From: Datisca glomerata
Taxonomy: Eukaryota; Streptophyta; Magnoliopsida; Cucurbitales; Datiscaceae
Direction: 5' to 3'
Assembly: GCA_003255025.1 (NCBI GenBank)
Contig: QANY01013163.1
Span: forward strand, 124,001-188,000
Length of the DNA stretch: 64,000 bases
The position numbers and the translations under genes are program-made. Positions 10,862 to 22,610 of this stretch are shown here, piece by piece. The first letter of the stretch is position 1. Every line of letters starts with the position of its first letter. Under the pieces are notes generated by a model. The model was not told the origin of the DNA. It saw nothing but the letters and a program-made list of their open reading frames with translations, and ran no database searches.

Positions 10862-10873
10862 TGGTATTAGAGC
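10862..10873 (+). other. Copia A primer-binding site
   Basis: TGGTATTAGAGC differs by one base from the initiator tRNA-Met site TGGTATCAGAGC and lies three bases after the LTR end. Confidence 0.8.
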
Positions 10874-10889
10874 TTTCAAGTTTCTCATT

Positions 10890-11059
10890 GACGAAATGGT
10901 GAATGATTCAATACGTTAATGAAGGTAACTCAGTTGATGATAGTCTCTTTTTGAAATCTTTGAACAATGTGCTAAATTCATGACAATTGATCAAATTAGA
11001 TAGAGATAACTATATGTTGTGGAAGTCTCAAATAGTTCCTGATATATCAGAAATGACCT
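10890..11059 (+). pseudogene. Copia A gag, first fragment
   Basis: The plus-strand translation includes LDRDNYMLWKSQIVPDI near 11000-11045, matching the N-terminal LxxxNYxxWKxQ block of Copia gag. It is cut at 11059 by the CACTA element and resumes at 14481. Confidence 0.7.
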
Positions 11060-11329
11060 TACTACTACAAAAACAGGATATAATGACAGCCACCTATTTA
11101 GTATAATGACAGCTTTGCAAAACCTGCAAAGGAAAAAGGTGTTGGGTGGGTTAATTTTGATAATATGACAATTTTTTAATTAATTGTCATTAATGTCTTA
11201 CCTACGATGACACTGCGAAAATAAACTGTCATCCTTTTATAATATAAAAAATTCGCTTATTAGCCAAAGTTTTCTTTTATTTTTTAAAATGCCATCTTAT
11301 TTTAGCCACCCCAAACCCTAGTTTCATCT

Positions 11330-11390
11330 TACACTTTAGTTTCAAATGCTCAATTCTCTCTATCTCTCTCTCTCTCCTTCTATCTCCCTC

Positions 11391-11421
<31 letters not shown>

Positions 11422-11460
11422 CTCATTCTCTCTCCATCTCTCTCTCTCTCTCCCGTTGTT
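11330..11460. repeat. CT-rich and (TA)n low-complexity tract
   Basis: CT/TCTC runs surround a TA run at about 11391-11417. This resembles a plant 5' UTR and may be the 5' end of the captured gene. The antisense ORF over it is a simple-repeat artefact. Confidence 0.7.
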
Positions 11461-12299
11461 CCATCCATTAATCTCTCTTTGTTACTCTACATCTCTTCCT
11501 TTCTCCATCTTCTTCGATCTGGCATTGGTGAGTTCAACCAACAATTATTGTGGTAAGCCCTAGACTCAACATTTAGAGGAAGACGATGATGATGGTGCCC
11601 AACTCAAAAATCCACAACGGATCAATTCGAACTCGCCAAATTCAAGCAACATCGATAAGTCAAAGAAGCCTTAGATCTAAAGCTCGCAAGCAAATAATTT
11701 GTTGTTCCCTAAAAAAAATTCAAAACTGCACCGATGAGCTCGTGCTAAAACCCATCCTGAGCTCGAGCTCTAAATCTCTTAGATGATCTTTTTGTAGCTA
11801 ATCGCATATAGTCATCAGAGCTCTCTGTTGTCTTCATAAGGTACTCTCTCTCTCTCTAGTTCTTGTTAATGACCTACAGTCGAGATGAGTTTGCTGACCC
11901 TATTTTTCGTTACATTTTTCTAATTTAATATCAAAACATGCATTGAGTATTCTATGCTGACCCTAGATCTTTAATATTCTATGATGTGATATTGGAATAC
12001 TGTTCTCAAGGACATGAGCTTGTATTGCATGTCTTATACCATCTGCACTCTCTCATGATTTCTGAATCAGTTGAAAGTTCATCATTCGCTGCAGCTGTAT
12101 ATAAAAAGTTCCTTTTGATAGTAGTAGGCACCTTCAAACTAGCTCAACTTTTAGATCAATTTTCCTTCTTTAGTGTTTGCATTGTCAAAGTTCATTATTT
12201 GCTGCAGTTGAAAGTTCTAATGACATTGTCATGGTTTTCAAATCCTAAGCAAGAATAGTTTATCCAAATAAGTGAATTGTGTAAATTCTACATAAAATA

Positions 12300-13061
12300 A
12301 TTGGTCCAGTACTCGTTAAGCAGGATTTGGCAGAGGCTAATGCTAATGTGCGTAAGAGAATTGGATACATGTTTGTTGAATTATAGATTCTGCCTCCTTT
12401 TTTAATTAGTTTCTGTTACTTCTTATGGTTCATGTCTAATCTTTGGGGGTTTTTAATTTTTTATACCAATTTATGTAATCATTCTGTAAACTGATATCTA
12501 CAAATTTTTCTTCACTTTATTGTATGCATCTATGCATTTCCATTACATTAATCAGTTTTAGACTTTCAGTACATGTGGGTCCGGTATGAAGAAGTATTGT
12601 TTGTAATTTATCTGCTTATACGGAAGAAAACTTGTTTTCTTTTATTATTATTCTGGATACTTGACCCTCATAATTTGTTATCAGCTTAAATGTTTATGTG
12701 ATTGCTTCTTGTGATTTGAGTGAGTCTTGGGAGTTCTTCTTCTAGAATATGTTATAAGGACATTGTCATATACTCACATCATTTACCTGTTTATGGTTAA
12801 TCTGCTTAACCACGTGCACTTACATGATTTCCTTTTAATATTTTTTATGTATTCCATGCCCTTTCCCATTATAGTGATCTTAGTTTAGTTACTTTTCTTC
12901 TCTAGTACTATTTGTCTTTATTGTCAAATGATTTCTTTTACAAGTAAGGAAGCAGCTTGATGCAACCCTCCAAGACTTAGAAGAGAAGCAAAATAGCGAG
13001 AAAGAAGCGATTTGTAATCATTCTTTAAAATTTTGCCAAATTGTACAAATGCTTCAAGCAG
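12300..13061 (+). pseudogene. Captured prefoldin subunit 6 gene fragment (two exons with intron)
   Basis: The first exon (12300-12386) encodes IGPVLVKQDLAEANANVRKR, a signature of plant prefoldin subunit 6. It ends in a diverged segment with a TAG. The second (12951-13061) encodes QLDATLQDLEEKQNS and EKEAI, the second helix of the coiled coil, then a diverged tail and LQAG just before a GT donor. Prefoldin is the cytosolic chaperone that delivers actin and tubulin to chaperonin. The intervening intron is retained, so the fragment was captured as DNA, not as a processed transcript. The fragment is incomplete at both ends and contains a stop, so it cannot make prefoldin. Confidence 0.8.
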
Positions 13062-14480
13062 GTATCGATTACTCATAGTTTGCACATTATTGTCTTATAG
13101 ATTTTGAAGGTACAACAGTGAATTCAGTCTCTCTAGGCTGTAAAATCCAAGGTGTAAAGTGCATTAGTAGTTGTCACATAAGTTGTAAGTTAATTAATCT
13201 CTATCTAAGGATTTGAATGCCTTTCTTCCCTTCTTGTTAGGAATTCTTCTTGTTATTAAACAATTTGATAATGATTAAAAAGATTGTCTCACAATTTTGT
13301 GTTAGTTGGGCAATTATAAATTCGATTTGTATATGTCACATTTTATTCATTCATTTTTCGCGAATTCAGTATCCAAAAAATTATTTTGACTCATAGTACT
13401 AAGTCATTGATTGAATGAAAAGCACTTGCTCGATTTCTAATTGGAATTTGAAGATAGACTGAACTAGGAACTAGGAACTAGGAAGGTTCTTTCTATATAA
13501 CCGAGTATCCTCTGCAGGCTTTCACTTGGATCAACATTGAGTTCATCATCATATGATTTGATCATTATTCTAGGCAAGCTTGAACTCATAAGAATGAGTC
13601 AATGACATGCTTTCTGGAATGCAAAACATATGATACTCTGATAGCATAATTATATAATCATCTCTAGTTATTATGGCAATAGATCTTCTTTGAAGAATTT
13701 GACAGTCATAGGAGTGAAATAGATTGGAGCAACAAAAGAAAAAAAAGTTGAAGAGCTTTCTTGAAGGACCAAATCTTATCTCTTAGAAGGACCTTATCCA
13801 ATGCTTTAGCACAACTATAAAACCCTACTCCCAAGTTTTGCTTACTCTAATATAGGTTTTAAATGAAAATACCTTGAATTTAAGCAGAGCTATGTTATCT
13901 ATTTGAAAGAAAGGTTATACATTTCTTATATATATTCTTAATGTACCATGCTAAGCATACTGCCATATTTTTCTTTAGACCAGTGTTAGCCATTTTGCTT
14001 TGGACCATTGTTTCTAAAATTAGATTCATGGCCTGAACCTTTTCAGCTTTTCCTTTAAGTAAACTATTTAAGCCTGCTACTTAAATATTTTGAATTAGAG
14101 GATATTAGGGATAGTGTCATAGCTTGGCTTAGTGTCATGGGAAGGCAATTTTTGTCTTTCAATGACATTTTAAAAAAAATTATGGGGTCTTTTAATGATG
14201 GAGAGTCCTCGTCATCTATTGCATTTTAGATGAGGGGGACTCCCCGACATTAAAGGCTAAAAACTAGGACTTTTAGATGATAGGGATTCACCGTCATCTA
14301 AAATCTTTTCATGGGACTTTAGATGACGGGGAATCCCCATCATTAAAGGCTAGAAATTTGAAATTTTAATGACGGGAAGGTAAATATGATAGTCCGATAA
14401 ATGACAGTTGGTCATCCATCAATATAGGGTTATAATGACCGGTTTTACCCGTCATCTAACCCCTTTTTGTAGTAGTGCCT

Positions 14481-14764
14481 TGATGAATTTCAGTTTTGGA
14501 GTGAGGAAAAACCTCAACAGAAATTGGCTAATGAAAATATGAATCCAACGTATTTTTCTTGGATTAGGAAGGACCGGCTCTTACTTAGCTGACTAAGGTC
14601 AATACAGTCATTCAAACGACCTATGGAGATCTTTAGAAAGAAGCTTCTCAAATCAATCTCGAGCAATAATGCTTCAGATAAAAAATCAACTACAAAATCT
14701 CAAGAAAGGGAGTTTTTCTAACGCTGACTACTATGATAAGATAAGGAACATCATTGATGCCTTA
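14481..14764 (+). pseudogene. Copia A gag, second fragment
   Basis: Gag translation continues (EEKPQQKLANENMNPTYFSW and later the IIDAL block near 14750) with stops. It lies between the CACTA and Gypsy insertions and resumes at 22029 with GNPVSEQELLLHILNGL. The spacing of these motifs implies almost no loss of host sequence at the Gypsy junctions. Confidence 0.7.
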
Positions 14765-16389
14765 TGTTGTGTGTGATATATACACAAGTGCACGTATCAT
14801 TAACAAGTAATAAAGTGATAAGTGAGTATCGATCTCCCAAGCGACTGACAAGAAATAAGCAATAAAGCAGACAAAATTAAATCTAATTGAAAACTAGAGT
14901 AACAACAATGTTTGTTTTCAAATAACTCAAAATTAAAGCTGAAATGATAATGCTAAATAAAATGGCTTAGAGTGACACTTGCAGAATATAGGATGTAAGT
15001 TTAGTACTAATGGTGTATTCAATGATAAAGAGAGCTAGCATGGTTATATCCACTATCCATTAATATTTCTAGTCAAATCTATTCATGTTGCTACACTGTC
15101 CTAATAGAATTAATTCAAAAGCACAATAGATATCCATCATTACAATCTTTAACTCTAAGCTTAATTAACTTAGTCCTAAGCTTAATCCAGATTAGAGTTG
15201 TCTCTTATTATTTCAAGCCGATTTACAATGAGAGATGCCTATAGTACACACTAAATGCTTAGATCTATAGTATTTAAGTATTCAAGTATCATTCAAGCTA
15301 TTTCCATTAAATCAAACATTTCCAGTGTTTAATCTAACTTGTATTTTACTAAAGATGGCCAGTCAATAATAAAAATTGCACATTAAGCATCCTTGAATGA
15401 AATTCTAACTAGAAATGAGCAACATAAACTTCATTAACCAAAAACAGTCACTTCAAGGTTCATTACCCATTCTAGATTAAATGTTTTAGCTCATAATGAG
15501 CTTTTGAACATAATCAATTCCAAGTATTTTCATAGTTATCGCGTAGAAAATGAGCTAAGATCCAGAAATACTGTAAGTAAATAACGCTAAGAAAGAAGAA
15601 AGAGAAAAGAGAATAAACAAATATCCTCTTCTTTGTCTTTTTCCTCGTTGCCTTGCTTCTTCTTTTTTGTCCTTCTTCTTGCATCCTTGCTCTACAAAAT
15701 GTCTCCCTTATTCTGGGCAAGAGTGTCAGATCTCCTTTAAGGAAGATGTACGTCCTATAAATAGAGCCTCAAAATTAGGGCTTCATCCTCAAAAGAGGAC
15801 ACTTATCAAGCAGCAACAACGGCAGGGGGCCACTTGAAAGCAACAACGCTAGCAGGACGGGGACCACTTGAAAAACAATAACGCCAACTAGATACTATTT
15901 TTTGGACTATACGAGCTTCTCTTCCTTTTGGAGCACCAGCTGGACTAAACGACAAAAGTCATCTGCCTTGTGTGCATGTCTCCTGCTGTAGTGATGTAGC
16001 ATCCTTGTGTTATAGCATCTGACCAGTTGACTGCCCGCCTTAGAGTTCTACACAAAAGTACGAATTAAGTGCATAATCTGTCCAATGACTATCAAATAAG
16101 CTGAAAAGGCATCTAGACTCTAAAAAGATAACTAAAACAAGAAAATGACTAAATTAATACTGGAAACCAATGCACCACCTTGAAAATCCTAATGAAATAA
16201 GCCTGATATCAATAGGTAACTCTAATTTCTTAGAGTTATCACTCCCTCAAACTTAAAACATTACTCTTCCTCGAGTGATGATAATAAGAGAAGTAACAAA
16301 ACAAATGATAACTCAGATGACACCTACCCACCACCAACTATGCTCTGACACTTAGAGTAAATAAGAAATTTAAGCCTTTCAGATCATCA
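14765..16389 (-). repeat. Athila-like element 3' LTR (left)
   Basis: It matches 20535-22028 over its whole length with scattered differences. One extra segment near 15605-15720 is present here and mostly absent in the right copy. Start and end were set by the shared TGTTGTGTGTG and CAGATCATCA. Confidence 0.8.
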
Positions 16390-17600
16390 TGCTTAATCAG
16401 CATAGATTATGCTCCCAAGAGTTACAAAGCTTACCCTTAAATATACTGATTTGAATGCAAGTTTGATCCCCTCAGCGAGTGTGTGCTAGAGAATAAAGTT
16501 GTTGTCTCAAAATGCTTAAACTACTTTAAATAGATACCCTAGAATTAACTTTGGTGTTCAAACTTATCCACTTAGCCCACCAGTCAAATAGCAAGTATAA
16601 TGAGGCTCAATAAAACTGGGGAAAGCAGTTACAACAATGAAGCACACAAAGAATAATGAAGTATTGAGCTGCATTTTCATTGATCCAAATGACTTCTTCT
16701 TTTTTTCTATTGCTTCTTCTGCTTTTGTCTTTTTACATAGTTAGAATACCTTTAATATTACACTACCTTTTGATGTGAATGACAATATTTGTAATGAAGA
16801 CACTCGGTTACTTAGTAGTGCAACAAGCAAGGTTGCTTTGTTTTTTTTAATTTGCACTTTTGCTATAGCAGATTCATATCTCTGCTACCTTTTGACGCGA
16901 ATGACAATATTGGTGATGAAGGAACCTGGTTACTCAGCAGCCTAAAACAAAGGAGCCATTATAACCTTATTATTCTTTTTCTTCTCTTTTCAGTTTTTTT
17001 AAATCAATGGAGCACCATAATTATAATAAGCATTACTTAGCAGAAACCATCTCCCAAACTTGAATATTAAACACTTTTGCACCTTATTTCCTCACTATTT
17101 TTCTGAAGTTCTAAAAGGTAAGTCTCAAGTTTAAAGCAACCTAAACCTCCAAAAGTAGCCAACTCAAACTCTAAGTCTAAAGGTTAAGGGAACTTGACTG
17201 CACACTCAAGATATAACATTATTCAAGGGTAATTTTCACCCTCTTTTCTTTCCTTTTTTTACATGCTTTTATATTTTATTTATTAAGCATGAATCCTCTG
17301 AGCTTAAATTAAAAGTTAAAATGCCAAGAGTCAGAACCTAAAAACTAAACATTTGAACTTAAGATAAAGACAGGGCACAAGGCCTTCTCCCCCAAACTTA
17401 AGAATTGCAATGTCCTCACTGCGCCAAAGAGATACTAAACAAAATAACATAACTAAAAATTAAAATATCCAAGGAAACCAAATAAAATTCACCAGCATCT
17501 AGATAACAAGAAAAAATAGAAAGCAACATAATGAAAGGAGTTAGAGTGCAACTACACTAATGCTGTTGCGGGATGCTGTAGTAGTCCATTGGTCTCTATT
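16390..17600 (-). mobile_element. Athila-like element 3' internal region, non-coding
   Basis: No gag-pol motif is found. A purine-rich run on the minus strand (CTTAAGTTTGGGGGAGAAGG, near 17383-17402) is of the kind found in the 3' region of Athila/Tat elements. Two similar segments (TTTGATGTGAATGACAATAT near 16769 and TTTTGACGCGAATGACAATAT near 16886) form a local direct repeat. Confidence 0.5.
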
Positions 17601-17632
17601 GCTCTGCTAAACTCCTGAGCCATGCTCTCTTT

Positions 17633-18198
17633 TTATAGGCATCTTTGAGTCCAGATAACCTTTTCTGCATAGCTTATATTTCCTCTTGGATTTTGTCTAA
17701 GACACTTTAGTCGGCCATTCCTGCATCCATCTTCTTTTATAGAAGATTTCCCTTTAGATTTTACAATCTTAAAGGTCTCTTCCTTTATCTTCATTGGTTG
17801 TTTTTCTAGGATGGGTGTGAGCAATTCCCTTTTTCCTTCTGCTTCTTTAGCAAATTTTTTTTGTGGTGGTGCTGGCAACTCCTCTTCTTCACTCTCCTCT
17901 CTATTTTCCTCTTGTTGTTCATGCTCCACTTCCTCATCCTCATTGATTTCTTTCTCTTCTTCCTCATCTTCTTCCTCATCAGTCTCTTCATCAACTTTTT
18001 CTTCTTCTTCCAACTATTACCTTCTTCTAAATGTTCAAAAGTCAGCTCTATATGGCCTACCTTGTCACAACTTATGCATAACTTATTCAACATAATGGAA
18101 TCTATAACAGATGTAGCTACACATTCTTCTATCTCTTTATCTGTATACTTCATTACATTAAATACATTGAAAGTAACCTTTTGGTCATTGACCCTCAT
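17633..18198 (-). pseudogene. Athila-like polyprotein: post-protease segment and acidic tract
   Basis: The minus-strand frame opens with MRVNDQKVTFNVFNVMKY, the conserved block that follows the protease in Athila/Tat-type polyproteins. VIDSI and then a run very rich in Glu/Asp/Lys (EEEEKVDEETDEEEDEEEE) come next. Frame changes occur between these parts. Serine- and phenylalanine-rich ORFs on the opposite strand are complements of this repeat and not genes. Confidence 0.6.
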
Positions 18199-18207
18199 GG
18201 TAAGTTC

Positions 18208-18490
18208 TCATTCTTGCACATCTATGAGTGTCTTACTAGTGGCCAAAAAAGGCCTTTCTAGCATGATAGTCACTTCTATATCTGCTTCATAGTCTAGAAT
18301 TATAAAATCTGTTGGGAATATAAACTTGTCTACTTTCACCAATACATCTTCAATTTTAACTTTTGGATACACATAGGATCTATCACCCAGCTGCGTGGTG
18401 ATAATTGTTGGTCTAACGTCTCTTATTCCTAGCTTCCTGAAAATGGACAATGGTATTAGGTTGATACCTACTACCAAGTCACATAAAGCT
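18208..18490 (-). pseudogene. Athila-like aspartic protease remnant
   Basis: The frame reads INLIPLSIFRKLGI, LGDRSYVYPKVKIEDVLVKV, KFIFPTDFIILDYEAD and the ERPFLATSKTLIDVQ flap/C-terminal block, a close fit to the Gypsy retropepsin. The catalytic triad region reads DLVVG just upstream, so the Asp is present but the canonical D-[ST]-G is lost and the enzyme should be inactive. Confidence 0.8.
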
Positions 18491-19849
18491 CTTCTATAAT
18501 GAGTTTTACCAATTGAACAAGGAATAGTAAAGCTTTCAGGATTTTTAAGCTTTGGTGGAATCTTGTTCTATAGGATCATGCTACACTCATGTGTCAAAGC
18601 TATAATCTTAAATTCTCCTAGTGTTCAATTTTTTGTTAAGATATCCTTCATAAACTTGACATAGTTTAGCATCTACTATAAGGCTTCTACCAAATGTATG
18701 TTTATATGTAGTTGCTTTAGCATATCTATAAATTTGTTGGCCGTTTAACTTCTTCTTTTGTAGCCTATGAGGAAATGGGGGCAATGGTTTTGCCACTGTC
18801 TTCTGCTGGTTGATATGTAGTCTTAGGTGCTATAGCAACAGGTTGCTCTACTACAACTCTTGACTGGCTTACTTCTTTATCTCTGTTTTCAGGTTGCACC
18901 TCTGGTCTATCAATTGGCTGTGCTGTTACCTTACCACTTCTTAAGTATATTTCCTTGCACTATTCCTTTCCCACTCTTTTAGAATTTTCAATATTACTAA
19001 GTAAGGTACCTTGAGGTCTAGTGTTCAAGGCATTGGCCAAATGCCCACTTAATGTTCTAAGTTCTTGAGAGACACTGCCTAACTATGAATCACTGTGGAT
19101 TGGTTCTGGATTACTGACTTATTCTTTGCTATGTATTTTTCAAAAGGTTGTCTAATGTGCCAGGTTGCTCTATTGGTGTTGGCTTTTGTGCTTGAGCTTG
19201 CTATGCAAAATCAGGAGAATAAGTTGGTCTACTTTGTGAGTTAGAGGTCTTTATGCCTTAATTACTCTGGAAAAATTAGGGTGTTGCCTTCAACCAGGAT
19301 TGTAAGTGTTGGAATATGGGTTGTAGTTGTTATTTCTATTAAAATTCCCTACATAATTCACATATGTTGGACTCCATAGGCAACTTTTAAATAAATGTTC
19401 TTCACCATAATAGAGAAAAGATACGTCCACTACTTGATTCATAGATTATTGCATGCCTTGATTCTAATTCTGATTTACTGTAGGTGTCATACTTAGAGTT
19501 TTGATCATGTTTATCAAAGAAGACACTTGAGCTGTTAAGGCTCTCATAGTAACCAACTCATGTATCCCCGTACTCTTTTACTTGTTGTTACTCTAACAGT
19601 TGGCCATTGGTAATTGTTACTTGTTATCCTCTCCAAAATTTCATAAGCCTCATTGTAAGGCTTAGATAAAATGGCTCAATTTACTAAAGCGTCAACCATC
19701 AATCTTTTAGAAGAATTCATTCCATTATAAAAGGATTCCATTTGGATGCAATGTGAGATCCCATGGTGTGGACACTTTCATAACAACTCTTTAAATCTTT
19801 CGCATGCCTCAAATAGAGATTCGTCCTCTAACTGGTGAAATGAAGTAAT

Positions 19850-20460
19850 CTCATTCCTTAATTTGATATTCTTTGATATGGGAAATACTTCATCAGAAAC
19901 TTCTCAGCAAGATCATTCAAAGTACTAATGGAATTTAACCAAACTCTACCTTTTTCCCTTAAGGAATAAGGAAATAGCCTCATTCTTAGGGTATCTTCTA
20001 AAGCTTCAGGTATCATGAAAGTATTAGTAACCTCCATGAAAAGTCTTAAGTGCATATGAGGTTCTTAATTAGGCAGGCCCAACTATTTGCAACATTGAAC
20101 ATCACAGGCTTCAACTCAAATTGTGGAACTTGAATCTCTGGCCTCACTATTTCAGGGTTCATTACTTATGGTTGAAGGGTGACAAAGTCTTCAATTGATC
20201 TTTTTCTGTCATCATCCATGACTATGACATTGTTGCCATTATTAGCTTGATTGTCATTTTGGTTCCTGTTATCATTTAGCACCACTTCCTTTTAATGGGC
20301 AGCCATTTCTCTTATAGTAGCGAATCATATGTTCTCTTCTTAACTGTCTTAGAGCCCTATCTATTTCTAGATCAAAATTGAAATTGGGTAGTTGCTGCAT
20401 ATGCATAAAATGAGTCTCAACTTCCTAAAACAAAGAAGTAACAAAAACTTTATCAATGTA
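19850..20460 (-). pseudogene. Athila-like gag remnant
   Basis: The minus strand gives NPEIVRPEIQVPQFELKPVM (about 20105-20164). Then come HLRLFMEVTNTFMIPEALED, MRLFPYSLREKGRVWLNS and NDLAEKFLMKYFPYQRISN down to 19858. This is the standard retrotransposon gag core of the Athila/Tat group. Stops and frame changes separate the parts. Confidence 0.8.
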
Positions 20461-20510
20461 GCTCACGAATTAGATACAAGTTGATCTAAATAATGAAATT
20501 TCTCCTTCAG

Positions 20511-20528
20511 TCCTTGGCAACGGCGCCA
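20511..20528 (-). other. Primer-binding site complementary to tRNA-Asp
   Basis: The plus strand reads TCCTTGGCAACGGCGCCA, the 3' end of plant tRNA-Asp with two changes. It lies six bases from the right LTR. It is a primer site, not a tRNA gene, because no cloverleaf surrounds it. Confidence 0.8.
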
Positions 20529-20534
20529 AAAACT

Positions 20535-22028
20535 TGTTGTGTGTGATATATACACAAGTGCACATGTCATTAACAAGTACTAACATGATAAGTGAGTGTC
20601 GATCTTCATAGGGACTAATGAGAAATAGGAAATAAATAGACCAAATTAAATCTAATTGAAAAACAAAGTAACAGTAATGTTTATTTTAAAATAACTCAAA
20701 ACTAAAGTTGAAATGATAATGCTAAATAAAATGGCTTGGAGTGACACTTACGGAATATATGATGTAAGTTTAGTAATCATGGTGTATTCAATGATAAAGA
20801 GAGCTAGCATGGTTAAATCCCCTTTCCATTAACATTTCAGGTCAGATCTGTTCATGTTGCTACAACAAATTTCCATCCTTGCGATCCTTAACTCTAAGCT
20901 TAACTAACTTATTTCTAAGCCTAATTCAAATTAGAGTTGTCTCTTATTAGTTCCAGCCGATTGGTTTAGAAGGTGAGCATATATGCCTATACTACTCACT
21001 AAATATTTAGATCTATAGGATTTAAGTACCCAAGTATCGTTCAAGCTATTTCCATTAAATCAAACATTTCTAGTATTTAATCTAACTTGAATTTGACTAA
21101 AGATGGTTAGTCAATAATATAAATTAAACCTTAAGCACTCTTAAATGAAATGCTAATAAGAAATTAGCAACATAAACTTCATTAACGAGAAACAACTTCA
21201 ATGTTCATTACTCATGCTAGCTTAAAGGTTTTAGCTACTAAGCATTTGAACAGATTCAAATATAACCATTTTCGTAGTTATCTCGTAGAAAATGAGCTAA
21301 GGTCCAGAAATACAGTAAGTAAATAAGGCTAAGAAAGAAGAAAGAGAGAATGGAATAAAGAGTGTCAGCTCTCCTTTAAGGAAGATGTACATCCTATAAA
21401 TAAAGATTCAAAATTAGGGCTTCATCCTTAAAAGAGGACACTTGTCATGCAACAACAACGATAGGGGACCACTTGAAAGCAACAGCGCCAGGTGGACGGG
21501 GACCACTTGAAAACAACAGCGCCAACTAGGTATATGCTTTTTGGGGCTTCCAACTTCTCTTCCTTTTGGAGCACCGACTGGACTAAATGCCAAAATTCAT
21601 CTTCCATGTGTGCACGTCTGCTGCTGTCACGATGTAGTATCCTTGTGCTGCAGCATCTGCCCAGTTGACTGCCCACCTTAGAGCTCTATACAAAAGTATG
21701 AATTAAGTGCATAATCCACCCAATTACTTTCAAATAAGCTAAAAAGATAGCTAGATTTGAAAAAGATAACTAAAACATGAAAATGACTAAATTAAGACTA
21801 GCAACCAATGCATCAACCTAAAATTCCTAATGAAATAAGCCTGAAAATCAATAGATAACTCTAATTTCTTAGAGTCATCACACCCCGAAAGTTAAAACAT
21901 TACTCATCCTCGAGTGATGACAACAAGACAAGTAATAAAAGAAAAGATAGCTCAGATGACAGCTACCAACCACCAACTAGGCTTTGACTCTTAGAGTAAA
22001 GAAGAAATTTAAGCCTTTCAGATCATCA
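20535..22028 (-). repeat. Athila-like element 5' LTR (right)
   Basis: It is a direct repeat of 14765-16389. Being adjacent to the primer site it is the 5' LTR for minus-strand transcription. Copia A gag resumes at 22029. Confidence 0.8.
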
Positions 22029-22610
22029 GTATCTGGAAACCCTGTAAGTGAACAAGAATTGTTGCTTCACATCTTGAATGGCCTAAGAAGTGAACTTGAT
22101 TAGTTGTAGTAAGTGTCACCTTGAGAAATGAAGATATGTCAGTTGAATAAGTTTAGGCTATTCTCATGAGCCATGAATGCATGATCAAACGAACTACTAC
22201 AAAATATGAATTTAACATGAAGTTTATTATGTCAGCAAACTTTGCTGGGAGCAATTATGGTAGGAAGGAACATAATAATGCTGGTCCATTCAGAGGTAGA
22301 GGTACGAGTGATCAACAAACCAATCGAGACAACTTTAATGGTAGAAGGAGAGGTAGAGGTGGCCGATCTGGCAATAGATTAATTTGCCAAGTTTGTGGTA
22401 GGATAGGACATGGTGCCTTGACTTGTTACTACAAGAATGATAAAGGTTTTCAAACACAATCTAATGCCCACCCTGATTCCCAGTTTCAAAATCTGCAGAA
22501 CTCAAATAACTCTCCAACATCAATGGTTGCAACTTCAAATGGTGCTAATGATTCCTCGTGGTATGCTGATAATGCTGCAACTAATCATGTCGCTATGATT
22601 TGAACAATTT
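22029..22610 (+). pseudogene. Copia A gag C-terminus with zinc knuckle, and protease start
   Basis: GNPVSEQELLLHILNGL resumes the gag. An open frame from about 22166 holds a Gly/Arg-rich stretch and LICQVCGRIGHGALTCYY, a CCHC zinc knuckle (C-x2-C-x4-H-x4-C) that binds element RNA. It continues into SSWYADNAATNHV, the protease site with D-S-G changed to D-N-A. The frame closes at about 22601. Confidence 0.8.

Larger units (their letters stand above)
11060..14477 (+). mobile_element. CACTA element 1, non-autonomous, carrying prefoldin exons (Pack-CACTA)
   Basis: The right end reads TTTTTGTAGTAGTG and the left end TACTACTACAAAAA, i.e. CACTA-type inverted termini with the first left base pair altered. 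The flanking duplication is a perfect 3 bp, CCT at 11057-11059 and CCT at 14478-14480, which is the CACTA hallmark. Subterminal regions hold dispersed short repeats built on ATGACAG/TGTCAT and GACGGG/CCCGTC on both sides. The host Copia A gag resumes exactly at the right junction. No transposase is visible. The interior carries a UTR-like CT-rich segment and exons of a prefoldin subunit 6 gene (12300-13061). Confidence 0.85.
14765..22028 (-). mobile_element. Athila-like Ty3/Gypsy element, minus strand, without RT or integrase
   Basis: LTRs of about 1.5-1.6 kb, beginning TGTTGTGTGTG and ending ATCATCA, flank a 4.1 kb interior. The primer site at 20511-20528 matches the 3' end of tRNA-Asp, typical of the Athila/Tat group. 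The minus strand carries gag (about 19850-20460) and an aspartic protease (18208-18477) with an acidic linker. No reverse transcriptase, RNase H or integrase motif is readable in 16390-17600. The copy is therefore a gag-protease derivative that would need enzymes in trans. It sits precisely inside Copia A gag. Clear target duplications are not seen. Confidence 0.8.

Noticed and set aside
11277..11468. Minus-strand ORF rich in Arg/Glu and Ile/Tyr
   Set aside because: It is a translation of CT/GA and TA simple repeats.
17811..18292. Ser-rich and Phe/Leu-rich plus-strand ORFs
   Set aside because: They are the complement of the Glu-rich tract and of the protease frame of the minus-strand Athila-like element.
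20511..20528. tRNA-Asp gene
   Set aside because: Only the 3' 18 bases of tRNA-Asp are present, beside an LTR end. It is a primer-binding site.
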